Shown here: positions 1 to 8,000 of the stretch, piece after piece
How the letters are laid out: each line of letters starts with the position of its first letter
Numbering within the stretch: the first letter of the stretch is position 1
NCBI GenBank assembly: GCA_021737445.1
Contig: JAIPDY010000081.1
Location: 1-12,329 of the forward strand
Length of the DNA: 12,329 nt
From: Desulfotignum sp.
GTDB taxonomy: Bacteria > Desulfobacterota > Desulfobacteria > Desulfobacterales > Desulfobacteraceae
Reading direction: 5' to 3'
Notes under the pieces: model-generated
Told to the model about the DNA's origin: nothing
Seen by the model: the letters and a program-made list of their open reading frames with translations, nothing else
Database searches by the model: none
Program-made: the position numbers and the translations under genes

Positions 1-1128
1 CCCTCTGCCGGCCCGGGGGGCGGCCTGGGCCTTGACTTCAGGATCGGTGATTTTCGGGGAGTTCAGGATCTCAACAGCCCGCTCACAGGCATATAGCGCC
101 TCGATCAGCCGTGCCCAGTGATAGAGCAGCGTGCCCTGGGCCGGCCGGCCGAACGCTTCCCTGAACCCTTCAAGTTCCGCCTGTGCTCCGGGGGTCGGGA
201 TGGTGTCTGCCACATTCAGCCTGGCCAGGGTGTTGGACCTGTAAATTCCCCGGGGCGCATCGATATCCATTGAGAATCCTTCGCCCCAGATTTTGGCATA
301 GGGGAACTTGCCGTATGAAAAATCCACCACTTTTTCAGCTAAAAAGTCTGCATAGTCCTGCGGGGCAAACGCAACAAAAGTGGCATCTTTTTTCATCAGG
401 CGAATTTTCCCGTCATAAAAGTTCATTGCGCCGCTGTCATCCACCATGCCGATAAAACCGGTTGTAATGGATCCCAGGCCGGGCTGTTCATCGGCGATTT
501 GGGGAAAAATCTCTTTTTTTGCAAACGCAAGGGCAAACAGGATAAAGTCCAGCAGTGCATTGACATCTGTCAGAAAGGCGGCTTTTTCATCCCTTGACAG
601 CGGCTTGCTGAATCCGCCGGGCACCCCTGCCACCGGATGGATGGCTTTACAGGAAAACCGGTCCAGGATCATTTTGGCCTTCTGCCGCATTGCAACGATG
701 CGCCGGGACAGTTCAGGCCGCTTTTTCATCAGCCCCATGATGTTGCGGACACTGTAGTCGCTGTTTGAACCGATGAGAAAATCCGCACCACTTAAAAAGA
801 AAAAGTGGAGCAGCTTATCTTCCACATGGGCCAGTGTCAGCATCAGCTCCCGCAGCAGGCGGCCTGCCAGCGGGGGGGTGATGCTAAAGCAGGCATCCAC
901 GGCCTTGTTGGATGCAATATGATGCATCCAGGGGCAGATGCCGCAGATCCGGCTGACGATTCTGGGCAGTTCTTCGGCAGGCTTTCCCCTGACAAAGGCT
1001 TCAAACCCCCTCAGGGATTTGAACGCCACCCTGGTCTGGTCGACGTTTCCGTTTTCATCCAGCCGGATATGGACGGCGGCGTGCCCTTCTATTCGTGTCA
1101 CCGGTTTTATCTGTATCTCATGACCCAT
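1..1128 (-). CDS. mvhA: [NiFe]-hydrogenase large subunit, MvhA-like (group 3c type), partial
   Basis: This is the catalytic subunit of a cytoplasmic [NiFe]-hydrogenase, carrying the Ni-Fe site for H2 oxidation or formation. My translation of the minus strand from the ATG at 1128 is open to base 1, giving 376 codons with no stop; the C-terminus, with the second CxxC pair and the protease cleavage site, lies outside the window. Visible motifs are RIEGH at residues 12-16 (conserved proton-transfer Glu) and RICGIC at 60-65, followed by PWMHH, with C62 and C65 as the first pair of Ni ligands; GTLLYHW appears about 330-340. The start overlaps the end of mvhG by 11 bp, with AAGGA 11 nt and AGGA 3 nt upstream. 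Another ATG at 1121 overlaps the mvhG stop as ATGA, but it is out of frame and stops after four codons. Group 3c is inferred from the MvhD/HdrA neighbours. It is cut by the window edge, not by damage. Confidence 0.93.
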   Translation of the reverse strand, partial: MGHEIQIKPVTRIEGHAAVHIRLDENGNVDQTRVAFKSLRGFEAFVRGKPAEELPRIVSRICGICPWMHHIASNKAVDACFSITPPLAGRLLRELMLTLAHVEDKLLHFFFLSGADFLIGSNSDYSVRNIMGLMKKRPELSRRIVAMRQKAKMILDRFSCKAIHPVAGVPGGFSKPLSRDEKAAFLTDVNALLDFILFALAFAKKEIFPQIADEQPGLGSITTGFIGMVDDSGAMNFYDGKIRLMKKDATFVAFAPQDYADFLAEKVVDFSYGKFPYAKIWGEGFSMDIDAPRGIYRSNTLARLNVADTIPTPGAQAELEGFREAFGRPAQGTLLYHWARLIEALYACERAVEILNSPKITDPEVKAQAAPRAGRG

Positions 1129-2077
1129 CGGTCCTGGTATCCTTTTTTCCAAATGGCGGGGTTAAGCGGCCGTGGCCCCCTGAAAACCGTAAAAGCGACC
1201 GGGTTTCAGGCAGGCTGTCCATGTCGATGCCGTTGGACACCAGGGCATTGAGCATGGCAAGCCTTTGATCTCCAGGATATGGCAGGGGCCCAAAACACCC
1301 CCTGCAGGGCACCCCTGCCTCGATACACCGGGCCAAAGAGCTGTTTCCCCCGCATCCGTCAATGGTGACAGGGCCCATGCATAAAAATCCCTGTTCAATA
1401 AAACATAAAAGCCCGTTCCTGGATTCCCCGGTGCCGGGCGAAGCTTTTGCGGGCAGGTCCAGGGGCCGCAAAAGCCGCACAACCTCTCCTTTGCCATTTC
1501 TCAATGCCGGGCAGTTGCTGCATACCGATTTTGCCGGCAGGTCATAGTCCTGTCCCTTTGCCAGTGCTGTCAGAAGACCGAATATATGGTCCGGGTGCGG
1601 GGGGCATCCGGGCAGGTAATGATCCACCCGGATGATTTCATCCACGGCACGGCAGGTGTCCATGAGTGCCGGAACATGTGCTGACGGAAACAGGCTGCCT
1701 TGATCCGTGCTTATTGTTGACAAAAAGCACTGTTCTATCTCCTGGTTGTCATAAGCGTTGGCCATGGCCGGTATCCCGCCGTGCCCGGCGCAGGTCCCCA
1801 GGGCCACAACCGTGCTGCAGGCTTTTCGCATCGCCCGGGCCAGATGAAAATGATCATCGGTTTTGATGCTGCCGCTCACCAGGCCGATGTCCGCTTCCGG
1901 GATGTCAAAGGAGTGATCCCGGCCGGTGATGCCGGAATGTTTGCTGTCCATCAGCAGCGGCAGGTGAACAATTTGCAGTGTTTCCATCAGGGTTATACAC
2001 CGCTCCCCCATATCAAGAAAAGAAATTTCACATCCGGAACATGCATTCAACGCTTCTCCTGCGATTCTCACTGTCAT
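1118..2077 (-). CDS. mvhG: [NiFe]-hydrogenase small subunit, MvhG-like
   Basis: This is the electron-transfer subunit that partners MvhA, 319 residues long. The proximal [4Fe-4S] cluster ligands are visible: CSGCE at 13-17 (C13, C16), GTCAGHGG at 94-101 (C96) and LPGCPPHP at 155-162 (C158). The C-terminal half has Cys in the pattern expected for two further clusters: C186, C189, C225, C233, C242, C251, C258 and C261 (CFIEQGFLCMGP, GVPCRGCFGP). There is no twin-arginine signal peptide, so the protein should stay in the cytoplasm, as in group 3 enzymes and unlike periplasmic uptake hydrogenases. The start at 2077 has AAGGGAGA ending about 4-5 nt upstream. It sits 25 bp after the frhB-like gene and overlaps mvhA. 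Related small subunits of F420-reducing (FrhG) and sulfhydrogenase enzymes look similar; the neighbouring MvhD and HdrA favour the Mvh type. Confidence 0.94.
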   Translation of the reverse strand: MTVRIAGEALNACSGCEISFLDMGERCITLMETLQIVHLPLLMDSKHSGITGRDHSFDIPEADIGLVSGSIKTDDHFHLARAMRKACSTVVALGTCAGHGGIPAMANAYDNQEIEQCFLSTISTDQGSLFPSAHVPALMDTCRAVDEIIRVDHYLPGCPPHPDHIFGLLTALAKGQDYDLPAKSVCSNCPALRNGKGEVVRLLRPLDLPAKASPGTGESRNGLLCFIEQGFLCMGPVTIDGCGGNSSLARCIEAGVPCRGCFGPLPYPGDQRLAMLNALVSNGIDMDSLPETRSLLRFSGGHGRLTPPFGKKDTRTDGS

Positions 2078-2102
2078 CTGGTCTCCCTTGCCCGGCCGGG
2101 GG

Positions 2103-3221
2103 CTAAAATTTCACCTGGACAGGCCTGTTCTCAAGGTCCCGGCGCTTGTACCTGGCATTCTTCTTTTTGGCGGCAGAGGCCTTTCTCACCGCCTGAAGGG
2201 AGCTGCTGGCAAATTCAGGGTTGTCTTCAATGCTGAACTGTTCAACGCGGCTGCAGCTCCTGGCATCGGCCAGAACAGCCCGTCCCAGGGGGGTCCTGGT
2301 GATGACCGTTGTCCAGCCGTCAGCTGCTCCTATGCCGCCAAAAGAGATGTCGGCAAACTCGGCAGCGTAATCTGAACAATAATGGCAGGCATACCGTTTC
2401 ATGAATTCCATTTGGTCCAGGGGCACGGTTTTAACCGCTCCTGTGTTCAAGGTGATGATCAGTTCATCTTTCAGGTTGATCCGCGTCACATCATCCCAGC
2501 AGATGCCCGCGATCTGTGCAAGCCTCTGCTGTTCTTTGGTCCCGAAGTTGAAATTGCCCGAGCAGAAAAGCCCGAAGCAGATCTTGATGGCATCTGAGGG
2601 GATTAAATTGAGCACCTGCATTTTACGCAGCGATTTGATCTGACAGGGGGTACCCACCAGGGCCACCCGGCGCAGCCCTTTTTTGATCATCGGGTCGAAC
2701 TCCTCGATGGTTGAGAACGTGACATACTGGTCGCTGAACCGCTTCATACCGTGGGAGGTGTCAAAAAAAAAGCCGGATGACTCCAGGACCTCTTCTTTGC
2801 TGGTGGCCAGAAAGGGTTGCCGCTGAAACCGCCCCACCGGCCTGGTGACAATGGCCCCGTCAATGCGGTTGCGGTTAAAAAGGTGGAGCAACAGCCCGGT
2901 AACGGCACCCCCGTCCGTTGCCTGGTCCCTTATTTCCGGGGATGCGGCACGGATTACTGTGGTTTCTATCACCCGGCCCATGGGTTCGCTCCAGGCTGCC
3001 TTGCGCCGGGTCTCTTCGTCAAGGTCATTTATTTGGGGGCAGATGGAGTAACACAGACCGCACTCAATGCATTTTTCCATGTCCCCATAAACCGGTTTTC
3101 CATTGCTGTCGATCTCCAGGGCGCCATAGTTGATAGCTGTACAAAAAATGGCACATCCGCCGCACCTGTAGCACAGTCCGGGCTTCTGAACTTCCTGTAC
3201 AAGGTTAAAAAAGGTTTTCAT
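2103..3221 (-). CDS. frhB: FrhB/FdhB-family coenzyme F420 hydrogenase beta-subunit-like protein
   Basis: This is a 372-residue flavin and iron-sulfur protein. The N-terminus holds two ferredoxin-type [4Fe-4S] motifs: C17-C20-C23-C27 (CYRCGGCAIFC) and C51-C54-C57-C61 (CIECGLCYSICP). The FrhB/FdhB core follows, with DGGAVTGLL at 103-111, VGTPCQI at 189-195, LFCSGNF at 218-224, and the family signature CHYC...ADISFGG...GWTTVITRT at about 279-309. Known relatives use FAD to move electrons between Fe-S clusters and F420 (FrhB, FdhB, FpoF). Bacterial copies are often annotated this way although the true partner (F420, ferredoxin, NAD or another carrier) is unknown, and the sequence does not settle it. 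Spacing is 49 bp from the upstream gene and 25 bp to mvhG. The purine-rich run AGGGGAGGA abuts the ATG, so the useful Shine-Dalgarno is probably AAAGG about 6 nt upstream. The C-terminus (about 345-360) is very basic. Confidence 0.9.
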   Translation of the reverse strand: MKTFFNLVQEVQKPGLCYRCGGCAIFCTAINYGALEIDSNGKPVYGDMEKCIECGLCYSICPQINDLDEETRRKAAWSEPMGRVIETTVIRAASPEIRDQATDGGAVTGLLLHLFNRNRIDGAIVTRPVGRFQRQPFLATSKEEVLESSGFFFDTSHGMKRFSDQYVTFSTIEEFDPMIKKGLRRVALVGTPCQIKSLRKMQVLNLIPSDAIKICFGLFCSGNFNFGTKEQQRLAQIAGICWDDVTRINLKDELIITLNTGAVKTVPLDQMEFMKRYACHYCSDYAAEFADISFGGIGAADGWTTVITRTPLGRAVLADARSCSRVEQFSIEDNPEFASSSLQAVRKASAAKKKNARYKRRDLENRPVQVKF

Positions 3222-3270
3222 TCCTCCCCTTTCAAAATCGCGGGTTGATCCCGGCCTGGTTCACGGGCGG

Positions 3271-4608
3271 TTATTTCAGGCCGGCCATCCTTAAGTCTTC
3301 GCCAAGGTGTCTGCGCTCGTTTTTTCCCAGGATTCCCATGGCCAGGCAGAGAACGGTCCATAAATGAACGGTGTTGAACCGGGCATTGTAATACCGGCCA
3401 ATATCTTTTATCTGTTCGTGGCAGTTATTGCAAGGCGTGATGCAGTATGCTGCTTCGGTTTCCAGTATCTGGTCCAGCTTGAGCCTGCCGTAGTGCCGCC
3501 GTTCCTGTAAAAAATCGGTCTGGATAGCGCCCCCGCCCCCGCCGCAGCAGTAGTTGTTGGAACGGTTGGGGTACATGTCCACAAAATTTTCCTCTCCCAC
3601 GGCTGCTTCGACCACAAACCGCAGTTCTTCGGCAATAAAGTCCCCGTATGATTTTCTGACCAGCTGGCAGGGATCCTGGACGGTAAAGCGGATTTTCAAA
3701 TCCCGGTTCCACTCCGGGTCCACCTTGAGACGGCCGGTCCTGATCCAGTATGCATAATACGCAATGATGCTTTTGACTTCAAAGGAGTGGGGGATCTTAA
3801 AGCGGTCCAGCCCCTGCCTGAAGGCGGTAAAATCATGGCCCGATTCTGTATTCAAAAGGATGCGGCACCCCAGACCATCCACAACAGAGGCCTTTTTGCG
3901 GACCAGTGTTTCCCAGGATTTGTTGTCTGAAAGAAACATGCAGTAGTTTTCTGCGGCCCACCCCCGGGTGCCGTATGTCCAGTCGGCACCGGCAAGGTGC
4001 AAAATTTTCCATAAAGGGGCCATCTCTTCGGGTTCCCGGACCGGCAGTCTTGAAATCTGGTTTAAAAAGAACATGGCGCCCTTTTTGTCCATGGGAACGT
4101 TCAGGGCATCAAATCCCTTCTGGGTTGCCCTGACATCGTCAGCCACATTCGCCACAACAAACTGCCAGTCCTCGCTGGACATACCCATGATCGAACAGGT
4201 GTCGTTCTCGAGTCCTGAGCTGCAGTAGTCTGAGATGCCCCGGGGCTTTTTTTCCCCGGGCCAGCTGCTGCGGACCATATCAATAATTTTGGGTATATCG
4301 ATCTGCATGGGGCAGACGTGGAGGCATCTGTCGCAGGTGGTACAGATCCAGACCCAGTTACTGGTCATGACCTGCTCATCCATGCCCAGAGACAGCATGC
4401 GGACCAGTTTTCTGGGATCCATCCCCTCAAGACCGCTGGCCGGGCATCCTGATGCACAGGCGCCGCATGCAAAACAAAATTCCAGATTCCCCCCTTCAGG
4501 CAGCCTTTCCATCACCATCTCCTTGAGCAGGCTGGTACGTTCCGTGCCCAGTTCGACCAGGGGGCTTTTGTCCGGGAGATCCGGACGGGTGGGATCAGAG
4601 CCGGTCAT
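3271..4608 (-). CDS. HdrD-like heterodisulfide reductase subunit (HdrC-HdrB fusion with one CCG domain)
   Basis: This is a 445-residue iron-sulfur protein of the HdrD/DsrK/TmcB type. Residues about 40-115 are an HdrC-like ferredoxin domain: C45-C48-C51-C55 (CFACGACASGCP) and C89-C92-C95-C99 (CTTCDRCLHVCP). The C-terminal part is a CCG domain with a full set of non-cubane [4Fe-4S] ligands: DPCQ (C314), CCGGGGG (C354, C355) and CNNC (C393, C396). An N-terminal CCG domain would be expected about 175-280, but its paired Cys are missing. In HdrB the CCG clusters reduce a disulfide, so this is the likely terminal disulfide- or thiol-handling subunit; its substrate is unknown. I chose the ATG at 4608 because AGGAA lies 9 nt upstream. 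ATGs at 4629 and 4704 have no good site and would overlap mvhD further. It overlaps mvhD by 14 bp. No membrane segment is seen, unlike partners of QmoC or DsrM. Confidence 0.9.
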   Translation of the reverse strand: MTGSDPTRPDLPDKSPLVELGTERTSLLKEMVMERLPEGGNLEFCFACGACASGCPASGLEGMDPRKLVRMLSLGMDEQVMTSNWVWICTTCDRCLHVCPMQIDIPKIIDMVRSSWPGEKKPRGISDYCSSGLENDTCSIMGMSSEDWQFVVANVADDVRATQKGFDALNVPMDKKGAMFFLNQISRLPVREPEEMAPLWKILHLAGADWTYGTRGWAAENYCMFLSDNKSWETLVRKKASVVDGLGCRILLNTESGHDFTAFRQGLDRFKIPHSFEVKSIIAYYAYWIRTGRLKVDPEWNRDLKIRFTVQDPCQLVRKSYGDFIAEELRFVVEAAVGEENFVDMYPNRSNNYCCGGGGGAIQTDFLQERRHYGRLKLDQILETEAAYCITPCNNCHEQIKDIGRYYNARFNTVHLWTVLCLAMGILGKNERRHLGEDLRMAGLK

Positions 4609-5050
4609 ATGTTTTAATTCCTGTGTCATACGCTTGCCGGGGCAAAGGGCTGTAGGGACCCAGTTTCTGGATTTTCTGGGTGAACCGGGTGACAAGTTCG
4701 GCAAAAACAGAGGCTTCGGCTGAAGAGATCCACTGGATTTCGAACCGTTCCGGGTTGATCCCTTTATCCTCTAATACCCGGAAGATCACCCCGGCCCTGG
4801 CCAAAGCTTTTTTGTTCCCCTCAAGATAATGGCATTCCCCGGGATGGCAGCCCAGGATAAGCACACCGTCAGTGCCCTGATCAAAGGCTTCCATGACCAG
4901 TCCGGGATGCACCATGCCTGTGCACATCACCCTTATGGGGCGAAGGTTGGGCGGATACTGCATCCTGGCCACACCGGCCAGGTCTGCGCCGGTATAGGAG
5001 CACCAGTTGCAGAGAAATCCGATTATGACCGGTTCAAACCGCGGAATCAT
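4595..5050 (-). CDS. mvhD: MvhD-like [2Fe-2S] electron-transfer subunit
   Basis: MvhD (also called FlpD) connects a [NiFe]-hydrogenase or formate dehydrogenase to HdrA. The protein is 151 residues, close to the usual length. It shows the family Cys pattern: FLCNWCSYTGADLAG at 12-26 (C14, C17), VMCTGMV at 41-47 (C43) and LGCHPGECHYLEGN at 66-79 (C68, C73), which bind a [2Fe-2S] cluster. The frame is open upstream to 5272, but the ATG at 5050 is the start: GGAGG (5057-5061) lies 6 nt before it, the homologous region begins there, and the upstream stretch is the hdrA coding sequence in another frame. It overlaps hdrA by 17 bp and the HdrD-like gene by 14 bp. The ligand positions are Cys, with no in-frame TGA, so selenocysteine (as in some VhuD proteins) is not used here. 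Confidence 0.95.
   Translation of the reverse strand: MIPRFEPVIIGFLCNWCSYTGADLAGVARMQYPPNLRPIRVMCTGMVHPGLVMEAFDQGTDGVLILGCHPGECHYLEGNKKALARAGVIFRVLEDKGINPERFEIQWISSAEASVFAELVTRFTQKIQKLGPYSPLPRQAYDTGIKTYDRL
4618..4622 (-). promoter_or_regulatory. Ribosome binding site of the HdrD-like gene
   Basis: AGGAA on the minus strand lies 9 nt before ATG 4608, inside the 3' end of mvhD. It favours this start over ATG 4629, which is preceded by a GC-rich stretch with no Shine-Dalgarno match. Confidence 0.65.
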
Positions 5051-8000
5051 CTTTTGCCTCCAGGATAGTTTCAGGGGATTTTTCGTTGTCCACGGCGGCT
5101 CTGACCTGGGCTGCAAGCTGGGGAATGGTAAACCCGTGGACCATGATCCCTTCCTTGGGGCAGGTGGCCCCGCAGATGCCGCATCCCTGGCAGAGTGCGG
5201 GATCTGTGACCACCCTGGCATTATCGGCCATTGAAATGGCGTGGAACGGGCAGACATCGACGCAGAGGGCACAGCCGTCGCAATTATCGGTTACAAAGGA
5301 TTTGATGGCTTCTGATTCAATCTCCTCCTGGGACAAAACGATCACGGCCCTGTGTGCGGCTGCCCTTGCTTCTTCAATGGATTCCTCCAGGGGTTTGGGA
5401 TAGTTGCACAGCCCGCAAAGAAACAGGCCGGCCACAGACAGGTCCACGGGTTTGAGCTTTGGGTGTGCTCCGTTGAAAAACCCGTCTGAATTGACCGAAA
5501 ACTTGAAAATGTCGGCAACATGGTCGTTGTCCCTTGCCACCACGCCCGAGGCCAGGGCCAGGTAATCGGCAAAAATTGTTACAGGCAGACCGGAAACCGG
5601 GTCAAACACATCCACCACCATGCGGTCGTCTTTCCGGGTGACAACAGGTTTGTCTTTTCTGGTGTACCGGATAAATACGATGCCCATCTGTCTTGCTGTT
5701 TTGTAGTACTCCTCCCATTCGCCGTAGGTGCGGATCTCCCGGTAAAGAATGGCGACCTTGATATCCGGGTTAATGGTTTTCAGGCTGATGGCGGCCTTGA
5801 CGGAATGCACACAGCAGATCCGGCTGCAATAGGGCCGGTCAGGTTCCCTGGATCCCACACATTGAATGAATACCACGCTTTTGGCTTTGTTCACCTCGTC
5901 CGGGTGGTGCAGGACCTTTGCGTCAAATTCCATCTGGGTCATAACCCGGATGGTCTGGCCGTAAAGATATTCATCAGGTATGGCTTCTCTGGCTCCGGTT
6001 GCCATTACCGCGGCCCCGAACCGGATCAGGGTGGGTTTGCCCGCCACATTGAGTTCCCCTTTGAAATTTCCCACAGACCCGGATGCGGATTCCAGGAACG
6101 CATTTTTATACACCGTGATGTTTTTGTCATTGAGGATATCTGATACCAAAGAGTCAAGCATGGGCCTGACAGCCTCGTCAGTGAAGCTGGTTTTCAGTTT
6201 CAAAGCGTTTCCGCCCAGGGTGTCGCTCTCTTCAACAAGAACGGTTTTTATCCCCATCCGGGAGATGGTCTGTGCACTGATCATCCCGGCGATGCCGCCC
6301 CCCACCACCAGGGCGGTCTGAACCACGCTGATACGTTCCTGTTTCAACGGGTAGGCATGGGCTATTTTGGCCACGGCCATCCTGACCTGGTCCTTGGCTT
6401 TCCGGGTGGCGCTGGCTGCATCCTGCTGGTGGACCCAGGAGTTCTGGTTCCGGATATTGGCCATTTCCACCATGAATCCGTTGAGCCCGGTTTCCATCAG
6501 GGTCTGCTGGAACATGTGCTCATGGGTCCTCGGGGTGCAGGCGGCAATTACGATGCGGTTCAGCTTGAATTCGTTTATTTTTTCAATAATGCTTTCCTGG
6601 GCATCTGCGGAACAGGAAAACAGATTGTTTTCCACGTAGGTCACATGGTGCAGCTTGGCTGCATAGGCCACGATCTGTTCAACATCCACAAACGCGGCAA
6701 TGTTGACCCCGCAGGAACAGACAAACACCCCCACGGAAGGGGCTGTGTCCATGGTTTCCTTCTCCCTGGGATAATTTTTTTTCCGGGTGAGGGTTCCTTT
6801 CCGGGCGATCAGCAGTTCCGACGCAGAGGCTGCAGCAGCGGTCGCCTGGACCACGGACCTGGGTATGGCGGCAGGGGATTGGAACACCCCGGCAACAAAC
6901 ACCCCTTTCCGGCTGCTTTCAACCGGTTCAAAACAGGATGTTTTTGCAAAATCATAAGGGTCAAGTGCAATGTTGAACAGCCGGGACAGCTGCTTTGCAT
7001 CTTCAGGGGCTTCAAACCCGATGGACAGAACGGCCAGGTCAAAACCCTCTTTTTTTATCCGGCCGGTTTCATCCATATACCGCATGAACACCCCGGTGCC
7101 GTCCTTTCCCGGTTCAAGGGTGTGGGGCATGGCCCGGATAAACCTGACACCTGTTTTCTTTGCCCTTTCGAAATATCTTTCAGATTCCTTGCCGTGGCTG
7201 CGCAGATCCATGAAAAAGATGGCGCAGTCCAGGTTGGGGCCTTTGATGTGTTCCAGGGCGGACATGCTCTGCTTGACGGCTGACATGCAGCAGATATTGG
7301 AACAATAGGAATGGCCCCGGTTGTTGTGGTTCCTTGATCCGATGCATTGAAGCCAGGCAATCTTTTCCGGTTCGGTATTGTCCGAAGGCCTGAGCAGGGT
7401 GCCTGAATTGGGGCCGTTCACAGAGGCAAGGCGTTCAAATTCCAGGCTGGTGACCACATCCTTGAACCTGTACCCGTAAAAATCATAGGCTGCCGGATTG
7501 AACGGCCTGAACCCGGGAGCCAAAATCACCGCCCCGACAGTCAGAAAGATTTTTTCTTCTGTCTGGTTGAAATTAACCGCGCCTGTGGGGCAGAATTTGC
7601 GGCAGGCCCCGCACTTTCCCATGGTAAAATAGATACAGGCGTCAGGATCGATGGCGTATTTAAGGGGAACTGACTGGTCGTGTTTAATATAGACCGCTTT
7701 TTTGCTGCCAATGCCGAAATTAAAGTCATCTTTGACATAGATGGGGCATTTCTGGGCGCAGATGCCGCAGGCAATGCACTTGTCCATGTCCACATACCTG
7801 GGGGATTTTTTTATTGTCACCTCAAAATGGCCGGCACTGCCTGCAACACTTTCTACCTCGGCCAGGGTGATCAGTTCGATATTCAGGTGGCGGCCGCACT
7901 CCACCAGTTTGGGCAGAATAATGCATGACGCACAGTCGTCCGTGGGAAAGGTCCGTTCCAGCTGGGCCATGGTTCCCCCGATTCCGGCGGTCTTTTCAAT

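Noticed and set aside
805..1251. Plus-strand open frames over the hydrogenase genes (for example 148 codons here)
   Set aside because: They are antisense to well-recognised MvhA/MvhG coding sequence and their products show no family motif.
3222..3270. Small CGGG/CCCG inverted repeat in the 49-bp gap between the HdrD-like and FrhB-like genes
   Set aside because: The stem is only 4 bp and no T tract follows, so neither a terminator nor a regulator site can be supported.
4239..4260. GC-rich hairpin with a 7-bp perfect stem and a T-rich loop
   Set aside because: It lies inside the HdrD-like gene where it encodes PGEKKPRG; no T run follows the stem in the direction of transcription, so it is not a terminator. 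It may be a chance result of codon use.
5051..5272. Longer MvhD with a 74-residue extension
   Set aside because: The extension is out-of-frame hdrA coding sequence (the C-terminal ferredoxin region), and ATG 5050 has a proper ribosome binding site.
6357..7283. Plus-strand open frame of 308 codons
   Set aside because: It lies entirely antisense to hdrA; its composition (many Gly, His, Phe) is that expected of the complement of GC-rich coding DNA.
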